Shown here: one piece after another, positions 34,623-44,749 of the stretch
Layout: each line of letters opens with the position of its first letter
How positions within the stretch are numbered: position 1 is the stretch's first letter
The notes under the pieces: model-generated
Databases searched by the model: none
What the model was told of the DNA's origin: nothing
The model's input: the letters and a program-made list of their open reading frames with translations, nothing else
Origin: Limonium bicolor
Lineage: Eukaryota > Streptophyta > Magnoliopsida > Caryophyllales > Plumbaginaceae
Direction: 5' to 3'
DNA: 64,000 bases
Assembly: GCA_023374045.1 (NCBI GenBank)
Contig: CM041778.1
Coordinates: 96,412,839-96,476,838, forward strand
Program-made: the position numbers and the translations under genes

Positions 34623-36949
34623 AATGATGCTTTTCCACCGCCTCCTGAATCAACCAACTCAACGCTTCTGCTGCAATGACAAACAACGAGGTGACAACGG
34701 ATCCCCTTGTCTGAGACCACGAGCGGGAGAGAATGGACGAGTAGGAAATTGTTCACCAGTAAAAGATTCATGATCGTGATACATTCCTCTTAGCCAATTC
34801 CTCCAAGTAACACCAAATCCCATACACTCCATCATTTGGTCATGAAATCCCACGAGACAGAATCATAAGCCTTTTTTTAAATCGTTTTTATTACTATTCC
34901 TTTTCGCTTGGTCTTTTTCAACCAGGCTATGACCTCATTTGCAACCGAAGGGCCCTCAAGGATGTTTCTCTCCCGACAAACCCAGTCTAGGTTTCTCCAA
35001 TAAGCATCGGTAAAATGGGCCTCAGACGATTACTTAGTAACTTAGCAATTATCTTGTACATGCACCCCACCATACTTATTGGCCTATAATCTTCAACACG
35101 AGCTGCATCCTGCTTCTTTGGGATAAGGGTTATCCAGGTGACATTTATTCCTCGTTCCAATTTTGAGGTTATGAAAAACTCCTCACATCCTCAGCAAAAC
35201 CAGCCCCAATACATGCCACATCTTCTTGATAAATTTCATGTTGTACCCATCAAACCCTGGAGCCTTGAACCATCACACTCCAATACTGTTTGTTTAATCT
35301 CCCACAATGACGGATAGCCTCAAGTAAGGCAGCTTGCTCTACCGTAAGTGCACGGAGAGGGAGAAGAAGAGACAATACAATACCTGAAGATGGCACTGCT
35401 TGAAAGAGCCCCCGGTAATATTCAACAATATGAGCAACGATCTCCGATGGAGTATCTATGACCCCATTCTCAGTAAGCAAGCATGTAATGAGCTTCTTCC
35501 GATAATTGATAGTGGCTCTCCTATGAAAGTATTTAGTGTTGTTGTCCACATCCCTAATCCACCTGTCCCTAGAAAGTTGCTTCCAATGCACCTCCTTGTA
35601 TCTTTCTGCCTCTTCCACCCTACTCACTGATCGGATCCTCTCAACTTCAACTTGGTGAGACCTGTCACCCTCTTCCATTTTCTTTTCTACCTTCCTCAGG
35701 TCCTCCCTGCACTTAAGAATCTTCTGGTCCATCTCTCCAAATACCTCTTTGTTCCATCTTCAAACAAAGCCCCTTTAAGCCTCTTCAGCTTACTCAAAGT
35801 GGATCCTGTATGAAGGCCTCCCCATTCTTTGGCCACAAAACTCTCAAACCCTGGGTGCTCCAGCCACGAATCCATTGACCTAAAAGGTTTCGGGCCCCAG
35901 TTAATTCTCCCCGTACTCAACACTAACATTCTATGGTCCGACATAGACACTCACTTGACCACAACCTAACATTTAAATACTGGTTCAACCACTCAAGTGT
36001 TGCAAACATTCTATCAATCTTACTAAAAGACCCTCCCCTTTCCAGGTGAATTTCGCATCTTGCAACTGAATTTCTTGCAACTGCATTCTCTTCCACCCAA
36101 GTTTGGAAATCTCTCATACCTCTTGATTGACGCAAAGCTGAGCCGACATTCTTTCTGTAGGACTTAGTACTTCATTGAAGTCCCCAATAAACAAACTTTC
36201 TTGTCTCCAATTTTCCTTGGCTTGGAGAATTTCCTCGAACATTGCCCTTCTCTCTCTAACGTCACAGAGGGCATACAACACCGTCATTGCACTCGTAACT
36301 TTGTCTGGGAGTAAATAATATGTTTCCTCATTCTTTGTCAAGTAGAACCACTTCTCACGTCAATGTACACGTAGGTATACATACTTTGGAATTTGGGTCA
36401 CCAGATAGGGAGCTCTCATCCACATGGATAAACAAAACTTCAATCGGCTGATTTTGTTTCCTTCTCGTAAATGTGGTTTGATAGCGTTTGAATGACAACG
36501 AGTAACCCTCTCTTCAATAGACAAAACATTGTAGAAATAACTCAATCCTAAACTTCTGCAAGGGATGTGAGTGTGGTCCTTTGTTGACAAGGAATCTCTC
36601 GAATTATAGCTCGATTGATCTGTATTCGTTTCCTACCACAATTTCCCTTTTTTTATGAGAAACATCAACAAACATACCTTGGCTGGTTTGTTTTGATTGT
36701 TTCCATATCCGTTGCACCGTACATATGAGTACGTTGAGCAAACGAGCTACATTAGTAAGGCTTCATAGATTTTTTTTAGAACTAGATTGTCTGTGAATTT
36801 ACACCGTCTTCTCATATGTTGCTCTAACAAAATATGAATATAAATAAAAAAATGATATTAAAAAAAATACCACAACAATCATATGAAAACGATAATTAAA
36901 ATTATGGAGTACTCATTATTAAAACTAAAAAGGAAATAACTAGCAAAAT

Positions 36950-37780
36950 TTCTCAATCAATTTTTTTTCTCTTTCCTGATTATTTATCATCTGCCGTATA
37001 GTGTATTACTACTGTTTTTTCAATTAATCTATCCAGAACAACACGATTTTGTTTTCAATTAAAAACTCACTAACTAAAACCACCTAATATATGTTAAAAA
37101 AATCAAAGACCACTTCAACCAAAATAAGGAATACTACTCCAACAAATTAATCATACCGAAAATACTCAAACAAATTGTTTTCAATTAAAATTTCACTAAA
37201 TAAAATCACTTAATAATTCTAAAAAATATCAAAGATACTAAAATTATGAAATATACTACTCCAACAAATTAATCATATGTATATTCACTGAATAAGATCG
37301 CTTAATATTTCTAAAAAAATCAAAGATTATTTCAGCTAAAATTAGGGAATACTACTCCAACAAATTAATCACGATATACTCAAACAAATCGATGTCAATT
37401 ACTAAAATTTCACTAAATTAAAATCACCTAATACTATTTCTAAAAATATCAAAGATTATTTCAACTAAAATTATGGAATACTACTCCAACAGTCAAAACG
37501 AATGTACTCAAACAAATTGTTTTCAATTAAAAATTCACTAACAAAATCAAAAATTACTTCAACTAAAATTATGGAATACTACCCTAAAAAATAATCATAT
37601 CGAATGCTCAAACAAATTATTTTCAATTAAAATTTCACTAAATAAAATTACCAAATATTTCGTTCAACATAAAATTATGGAATACTACTCAAACAAATAA
37701 TCATGCCGAGTATACTAAAAAAAGTTTGTTTTCAATTTAAATTTCACTAAAATTTCTAAAAAAAATAAATTGGGTAAACA
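36950..37780. repeat. Tandem repeat, about 100-128 bp unit, in the mariner intron
   Basis: 'gttttcaatt' followed by 'aaaatttcactaa', 'aaaatcac(c)taatatttct', 'aaaatcaaagatta', 'ttatggaatactactcc' and 'aacaaattaatcat' recurs from 37051, 37176, about 37280 (degenerate), 37391, 37519, about 37618 and 37728. A single related unit occurs at 16790-16930, on the other side of the transposase coding region. Confidence 0.8.
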
Positions 37781-38475
37781 GAATGTACCATTGTTAGTTT
37801 CATATTGCGGCGATATTTCATTATCAGCATCTCTCCTTCCATCTTCTTCATTTGGATGTGAATCTTCATTCAACTAGTTTGTATCGATCTCCACTAGAGG
37901 ATACTCATGTCCAAGAATGGGATTGATGTTGAAATCTATCACCCATATGCCATCCTCGGAAGGAGTTAGGAATATTTCCTCTAGTGTTTGATTCTACCAT
38001 GGAGCAAGGTTGGACGTTAATATTAGCACCAACATGGGATAATTGGTCTTCAGTTGTGGGAGGTTGATTCAAATCAAAAGGAAACATTGATATTGTAGTT
38101 TGAGCTGTATTTTGGGCAGAAGTATCCATATTGGGTAGGGAGAAGAATAAACGTTCAAATGCTTACTTATTTATACTGATTACAAATTTTTTAGATCTTA
38201 AATTTCCCTCAATCTTAAACTTAGAAATCAGTTTTGTTCTCCTTCCATCTTAAACTTAAAACCAGTTTGTTTGTCTTTAAGTATGTCAAGATTAGAGTTA
38301 GTTTCCCTCCAACTTTTTAAGACAAAAAGATGAAAAAACAGGGTGACTTATGATCTTCTATTGAGAAGGCAGTAATGGAGTAGCCATCTACCTATGTTGT
38401 TGGTTTTTTCACGTTTCATTTTTTACTAAGATTATTATTATGGGAAATTTTGTTTTTCTTCATGGCCGTTGGAAT

Positions 38476-38992
38476 TAGGGATGGCAATGGGTGACGGGTA
38501 CCCATTTCATCCGATCACCTAACCCGTAAAAACGGGTGAAAACGGGTGACGGGTGAAACGGTGCGGGTGACGGTCGGGTCAGGTGAACATTTTTCATCCG
38601 GTCATCCGACCCGTTCACCCGACCCATCACCCGTATGTATTTATATTAAATAAAAAAATTACTAATCTCATGTTTGTTGAGATAATTTAGAAAAAGTTTG
38701 GTTAATACTCCATGTTTTGGGTAGGTTATTGATATTAGAGATGTGGTATGTATTATTGAACAAATATGAATGATTTTTTTTTGAAAAATTATGCTTTATA
38801 AAGTGCTAAAAAATTGTTGAAAAATAAATAAACGGGTGACGGGTGATGAAGTTACGGGTGACGGGTGATGAGTTACGGGTGACGGGTGATGAAGTTACGG
38901 GTGAAGGGTCGGGTCGGGTGGTGCGGGTAAAAAACAGGTGACGGGTCGAGTGGAGCATCACCCGACCCGAACCCGATCTATTATTATCCATA
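38476..38992. mobile_element. hAT-like MITE (517 bp) with 8-bp target duplication
   Basis: GTTGGAAT stands on both sides (38468-38475 and 38993-39000). The left end TAGGGATGGCAATGG and the reverse complement of the right end (TATGGATAATAATAG) are imperfect inverted repeats; TAGGGATGGCAA-type ends are typical of plant hAT MITEs. The interior has GGGTGACGGGTGATGAAGTT units repeated in tandem (38832-38905) and inverted ACCCG/CGGGT motifs. No transposase is encoded. It inserted into the 5' part of the mariner element. Confidence 0.85.
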
Positions 38993-39282
38993 GTTGGAAT
39001 TCTAGTGTGTGTACTCAAGTGAAATTGATGGAGGTGGTATTTTTTTTATCAAGACTGATTTTAGGGATCGATGAGTGATAGAGTGAGATGCTTTTTTTTC
39101 TCAATCATATTTTGACACATTTTACGGATGCAGAAATGATTAGAAAAAAAAAAAATTAGTTGTTATGGGTGGATATCAATGAGATGTCCACAAAATAAGT
39201 AAGGGCTTTAGGTAAACAACAGCCTGTATTAAAAACTGTGCACAATGCTTAAAACGACGGATAAAAAGAATCGGAGGGAGTA

Positions 39283-39745
39283 TTCTCTCTTTAAACATGT
39301 ATAGTATCACTCAAACAATAACTATGGGGTGAGGGCTTGACGAGCAGCCACGTCTTCCAGAATTCCATACTAATTCCAACACACAAACCCGCCGACCATC
39401 GTATCTTCTGCAGCTTTTCAGTTTCCCATTTCCAATCTATGGGGTGAGCGGGTGGGCAGCTATAACGAGCAAAAGTCCAATCATTAATTCACGTTGTTGC
39501 TTTCGAAATGGATAATTTCTGCACACGTGTCGAGCTAATATCACTCTTTGTGTAATCTGTACAATAGTTTTGTGTGCATGCATGCTAGAAGAAAATTTTG
39601 AAATCGTTTCTCATTCTCCGTTGACGAAGAGATAATATGTATACAGTATACTCCCTCTTTGGTTAATATTGACTTTCAAAACTAACCAAATGGCAGATGG
39701 GGAATCAATGGGTCTGAAAAAACTTGCGTGACTCTAAAGAAAAAG
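39283..39745 (+). repeat. Segmental duplication copy B, right part
   Basis: From about 39335 it is collinear with copy A at 8946-9190 and 9986-10300: 'gacgagcagccacgtcttcc', 'aatctatggggtgagcgggt', 'gcacacgtgt', 'atcgtttctcattct', 'accaaatggca'. The last five bases (AAAAG, 39741-39745) are the target duplication of the outer copia element. Confidence 0.75.
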
Positions 39746-40019
39746 TGTGTTGTAAATGAGGGGAATAGTGGACCGGTACCCTAGTGGGCGGTGTCTTTAG
39801 TTATTAGTATAATAAGTTAGTGGTTAGTGGACTTGTATTATTTACATGTTAGGCCCAGTTCCATTGTAATGTCTAGAACATTCTAGGTAACCCCTAGAAC
39901 AATCTATGTAACCCCTATAAATAACCACCTACTGGTATGGAATACACACAAGTTCTCTCAGTTACATTAAGACATCGAGTCTCACAATGTCCGATTACCA
40001 TATTCAAATACTATAATTA

Positions 40020-40033
40020 TGGTATCAAGAGCC
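40020..40033 (+). promoter_or_regulatory. Primer-binding site of the inner copia element
   Basis: TGGTATCAAGAGCC resembles the initiator Met-tRNA site TGGTATCAGAGCC with one extra A, six bases after LTR1. Confidence 0.75.
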
Positions 40034-40419
40034 AAAGAAAGGCTAACGCCTCAACTCTTCACGATCCTGCTCAAAAAAAAAAATTCACAACCCGGGATGC
40101 TAACTGCCGCCGTGCTCCTCGCTTCTGTTTTTGATATGGATGAAGTTTTCCAATTGAAAAATCAATCAATCGTTTTCTTTTTCCTCTTTTTCTTCGTACT
40201 CCTCTTGAATTTCTTCCTTCTTTTTCAAAATCTTTCTCAAAATCTTTTTCAAATCTTACCTCCGTCATCGTCTTCTCTGCCCCTCTCACCAGATACCACC
40301 AGCACCCCATCGTCATAATCTTACCTCCCGTCATAATCTTTTTCAAATCGTGCAGATCCGTCGGTTTCCTCCCTTCATCTTCTACTCTTCTTCTTCTTCT
40401 ACCCTTCGTTTTTCCTCCG

Positions 40420-43400
40420 ATGGATGATGAACTGTGCTCTCATCCTCTAATAACAGTGGCGAAAACATGATGCCAGGAGGAGAAATCGGATCCGGAAAAC
40501 AGACCGGCAACCCGTCGGTTTCAACACCTACACAAAACATACAAATATCATCACAGTCAGTTGTTTCGGCAGCCACCAATCTTTATAAAATTAAAAACAG
40601 AAAACTTTCGCATCTGGCAAGGTATCATCACAACTTTTCTAAGAGGCAATGATCTTTATAAATTCGTTGATGGTTCTTACCCTTGTCCTGAGGCTGTTAT
40701 TAACAGTGAGATAAACAAGGAATACCTAAAATGGATTCAGATGGATCAATTAGTACTCACTGTCATTTTCGCTTCAGTAAGTGAAAATATTATCGGTCAG
40801 ATAGTTGGTATGAAAACAGCATCCCAAGCCTGGACTTACTTGCACCAAACCTTTGCCTCCCAAACAAACGCCCAAGTTGGACATCTGTTGTGTCAATTAG
40901 TTCTATCTCTAAGCAATCTACAGAATTTGTGACTTCATACTACAATCGGGCTCAAGCCTTGGTGGATTCTCTTTCTCTAACTGGTCTTTAGTCTCTCACA
41001 GAGAATTCCAAAGCTATATCCTAAATGGTTTATCTTCTGAGTACAGTGCCCGGTTTCTAACATCCTCACAAGGACAGAACCCTGCCCTCCCTCTCAACTA
41101 TATCACTTTCTTCTCTCTCAAGAAGGCTGGTTACAGAAACAGCAAGCTCAAGCAACTACAATTACAGTTAATGCTACATTACACCCCTACAGTAGGCACT
41201 GGAAGAGGAAAATCATTTTACAATAACAGCGGACGTAACAGTAGAGGAAGGGGCAGGGGATCTTCTTCATCTTATCAAACAAAACAAACAGACTTCTCTG
41301 GAAACCTGATACCAGACCACAATGTCAAATTTGTCGTAAAAGAGGTCATGAAGCCGATGCTTGCTACCATCGCTACAACTACTCTTATCAGCCCCGCTCA
41401 CCCTCCACTATGACAGCTAATGCTACTGGAACTAACCCTACTATGCAGTGGATGCCAGACACAGCGGCATCACACCATTTTGCGGGAGATTTTTCTAAAC
41501 TTAACATCAGTGCCTCTGATTATTCAGGTACTGACACAGTCTCCTGGGGGATGGCTCTACTCTGGGCATTCAACACCAGGGTAATGGCTCTCTTATCACT
41601 TCTGATAAATCATTTATCCTAAAGAATATCATGCATGTCCCCCTAAGTACACAAACAGTTGGTTTCTGTAAGCAAGTTTTGTAAGGATAATGGAACATTT
41701 TTTGAGTTTCACCATGATTACTTTTTACTGAAGGACTCTCAAACTCAGGAAGTTCTTCTCAAAGGGACAACTAAAGATGGAGTTTATACATTTCCTCCTG
41801 GCTCTAAGACTCATCAACTTCACTATACCACCAAGGCACCCTCAAGTATCTGGCACGCTCGACTTGGACATCCTAGCACTACTATCACAAGACAGATGAT
41901 TAGAAATTTTCAGTTACCCATTTCTAGTTTTGTTAGTAGTGAACTATGTACAGCCTGCTGTCAAGGAAAGTTTCATGCTCTTCTCATTTCTTCAGATTCT
42001 GTTTCATCTAAGGCTTTTGAATTGATGTTTGTGGACCTATGGGGACCAGCTTATTGCACTTCAGTTGATGGATTTCACTATTTCATGCTAATTGTTGATG
42101 ATTTTACACGGTATATGTGGATCTATCCATTAAAAAGAAAATCTGATGTTGCTCTAATATTTCCTATCTTTTGCAAAATGGTACACACCCAATACAATAC
42201 CACTATAAAAAGGTTCAGACAGATAGAGGAGGTGAATTTAGGGCTTTAGAAAAATTCTTTCAGAATATGGGTATCACTCATAGACTCACTTGTGCTCACT
42301 CTCATCAACAGAATGGCTCTGTAGAGAGTAAAATTAGGTTTGTCATGGACAGAGGACTTTGTCTTTTATCTCAGGCTGCTCTTCCTATGGAGTTTTGGAC
42401 TTTTGCTTTCAAAACTGCAGTCTACCTAATGAATCGCACTCCCACTAAGGCCATTGACTTCTCAACACCATTTTTTTAAACTTAACAATAAACAATCCCC
42501 ATACAATCATCTTAAAGTTTTTGGATGCAGTTGCTGGCCTAATCTACGACCTTACAATACCCACAAATTATCCCTCAGATCCACTGAATGTCTTTTTCTT
42601 GGGTATTCTGAAAATTCTACAGGGTATATCTGTCTTGATCCTGTTAAAAATCGCTATTACATTTCACGGGACGTTATGTTTCAAGAGACTGTTTTTCCCT
42701 ATGCATCCTTAACTCCAAAACAATCTTCTCCATCTACTACATCAATTTCTAATTTCTTGTTGCCTCTGTCTAACCTTGTTACACATACTCAGCAACCACA
42801 TCCAAACTCACCAGTCTACTACACCACCTCTCAACCTACTTCTACTAGCCCTATCTCACCCACACATAACCCTCAATCTGATCCCACTCTTCATCTCCTA
42901 TACATGGTCAAACTTCTAACCCTTCTGCTCAAAACTACACCTCCCATACAAAACTGCTCTCCAGGTCCCATTCCCACTTTACCCACACAAACTCCTCAAT
43001 CAGAATCTTCATCAAATTCTTCATCCTCACCTTCACGTTCTTCTCAATCAGAATCTCCCTCCAATTCTTTACCCTCACCTGTATCCATAACCCTATGGTA
43101 CTCGTGCCAAAGCAAACAATCTAAAACCTAAAATCAGAACAGATGGGACCATTCCATGGCTTAACCACACTAACATCACAAAACCTGTTCCAGACAACCC
43201 AACTTTCAGCCAAGCAAAAAAATATCCAGAATGGCAAGCAGCCATGAATGCAGAATATCAGGCATTAACTAAAATAACACATGGGAACTTGTTCCCTATC
43301 AGACACACATGAATATTCTAGGCACAAAATGGATACTAAAAACAAAACGACATGCTGATGGAACCTTGGAAAGAAGAAAAGCCCGTCTTGTGGCCCAAGG

Positions 43401-44749
43401 ATTTGGTCAAATCATGGCATTGACTATTCAGAAACCTCAGTCCAGTAGTAAAAGTCTCCACTATAAGAACTTTTCTCGCTATTGCTACTGCCAGAAATTG
43501 GCCTATTCATCAACTAGACGTGGACAATGCTTTTCTACACGGTCATATTGAAGAAGAAGTCTACATCAAACAACCTGCAGGGTTTGTTGATACTACCTTT
43601 CCTAATCATGTCTGTCGGCTAAAGAAGGCTCTATATGGATTGAAACAATCTCCTAGAGCATGGTTCTCTCGACTTAGTTCATACCTTTTACACATTGGTT
43701 TCAATGCATCTCAATCTGATCCCTTTCTATTCACATACATACGAGGCTCAGACATGGTGTATCTACTTATATATGTAGATGATATCATTGTTACTGCCTC
43801 TAACCTTAATCTCATTCACAAACTCACATCTTGTCTAGCTCTCGAGTTTCCCCTTAAACTCCTAGGAAATCTATCTTTTTTTCTTGGGGTCACTGTAACC
43901 CGAAACCATTCAGGACTCACCATCACTCAAAGTCATTATATTCAGGACCTGTTACAGCGCACAAACATGCAAAATTCCAAACCAATTGCTAACCCATGAT
44001 TGACTCAACCTCTCTCGACACATCTGACTCTCCACCACATCACGACATTCACAGTTTCAGAAGCATTATCGGCAGTTTGCAATATTTGGCCTTTACACGG
44101 CCAGATATAAGTTACGCAGTCAACAAAATAAGTCAACATATGCATGCTCCCAAAGAAATTCATTGGACTGCGGCAAAACGAATTCTTCGTTACCTGAAAG
44201 CCACTAAAAATTTAGGGCTTTTTCCCCGCGCAACCCCTTGGTGATCTGGGTATTTACTCGGACGCGGATTGGACAGGCTCCATCTCCGATCGACGCAGCA
44301 CGACGGGCTTCCTCATCTTTCTTGGTGGAAGTCTTGTGTCTTGGAGCTCCAGAAAGCAACGAACGGTGGCCAGATCCTCAACAGAAGCCGAGTTCAAGTC
44401 CCTGGCCACGGCTACAGCAGAAACATTGTGGATTCAGAAACTCTTGACAGAGCTTGGTATAAAATTGAAACATAATCCAGTTTTGCGGTGCGACAGTATA
44501 GGAGCTACATACCTCGCTTCGAATCCAGTGTTTCATAGCCGTGCAAAGCATATCACCGTGGACTACTTCTTTGTCCGAGAACGCATTCGAAATCGAAGCT
44601 TGAAGGTGGAGTTTCTTCCGACGAATGATCAAATTGCAGATGCTCTAACAAAAACCCTAAATCGGGGAAGACATGTGTTTCTATATTCTCAAATGTCTCT
44701 TGTTGAGACTAATTTGGGAACGAGGGGGGATAGTGGACCGGTACCCTAG
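40420..44749 (+). pseudogene. Inner copia gag-pol, frameshifted
   Basis: Copia domain order is clear: gag (IWQGIITTFLRGNDLYKFVDG, about 40610-40670, through WTYLHQTFASQ), zinc knuckle CQICRKRGHEADAC (about 41320), protease MQWMPDTAASHHF (41443), pre-integrase WHARLGHP and CTACCQGKFH, integrase FVDLWGPA, IVDDFTRYMW, QTDRGGEFRAL and HQQNGSVESK. Reverse transcriptase follows with GTKWILKTKRHADGTLERRK, LDVDNAFLHG, KALYGLKQSPRAW and LIYVDDIIVTA. RNase H has [53 protein letters not shown] and ADALTKTL. The last frame ends at 44749, 18 bases inside LTR2. At least eight frame changes split it. The start is uncertain; ATG 40420 is the first candidate. Confidence 0.88.

Larger units (their letters stand above)
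18040..36285 (-). pseudogene. LINE-A ORF2 fragments: endonuclease, reverse transcriptase, zinc-binding domain
   Basis: Minus-strand pieces in order: endonuclease part with FIGDFNEVLSPTER (about 36170-36200); a connector near 35300-35700 with WIRDVDNNTKYFHRRA; reverse transcriptase block with GLRQGDPLSP (about 34690). The gypsy array then interrupts. The frame resumes below 19676 with RT palm and thumb remnants; 19256-19450 contains LLGLPLGENM and KLASWKASSLSKAEGG, and 18836-19195 contains FLTTVSWRRMTRPKADGGLVF. Last comes a zinc-binding domain in 18248-18529 with CPWCSRVMESVEHVLFHC. Frameshifts and stops separate the pieces. Long plus-strand open frames opposite this region (such as 18087-18992) are antisense shadows. 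Confidence 0.85.
17718..36298 (-). mobile_element. 5'-truncated L1-type LINE (LINE-A) in the mariner transposase
   Basis: A 16-bp target-site duplication CTTTGTCTGGGAGTAA occurs at 17702-17717 and 36299-36314. On the minus strand the element ends with a poly-A tail (poly-T from 17718 on the plus strand) preceded by a characteristic 'ggcttatgcccaaattatc' 3' end. Its 5' end is truncated within the endonuclease domain. Without the gypsy array and one AATGA it is about 3.6 kb. It splits the transposase between YYLLPDK and the following residues without losing any, which proves it inserted after the mariner. Confidence 0.93.
17010..38129 (-). pseudogene. Mariner-like transposase, broken and split by the LINE
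   Basis: Exon 1 (about 37800-38129) starts MDTSAQNTAQTTISMFPFDL and ends near a GT donor. An intron full of tandem repeats follows. Exon 2 runs from about 36790 through 36315, then resumes at 17717 to about 17010. Recognisable parts are VQRIWKQSKQTSQ (helix-turn-helix region), RCHSNAIKPHLREGNKI, a damaged HID-EKWFYLTK (first catalytic Asp), YYLLPD, RPRFDNEG, FVTEQPAQRRSRNRDAGTLE, IQQD (second Asp), CQPPNSPDLNV (third Asp, D39D pattern) and YRIPHIKKGQLEKEGCLPIQ near the C-terminus. Frameshifts lie at the first Asp, after IQQD, and around IQSL. In a normal element the transposase catalyses cut-and-paste at TA. This copy cannot make one intact protein. Confidence 0.88.
15324..39280 (-). mobile_element. 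Plant mariner-like element, split by a LINE and a hAT-like MITE
   Basis: The left terminus CTCCCTCCAATTTTTTTATT (with TTGTCGTTTAAAG after it) mirrors the right terminus, whose reverse complement is CTCCCTCCGATTCTTTTTAT (then CCGTCGTTTTAAG). TA flanks both ends (15322-15323 and 39281-39282), the canonical mariner target. Removing the LINE (17718-36298 plus one target copy) and the hAT-like element (38476-38992 plus one target copy) leaves about 4.8 kb, within the usual size of plant mariner elements. Transposase fragments on the minus strand join exactly across the LINE. It was inserted inside duplication copy B or in older insert DNA within it. Confidence 0.9.

Noticed and set aside
40019..40318. 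Phe/Leu-rich plus-strand frame after the copia LTR
   Set aside because: It is translation of the CT-rich untranslated leader of the inner copia element.
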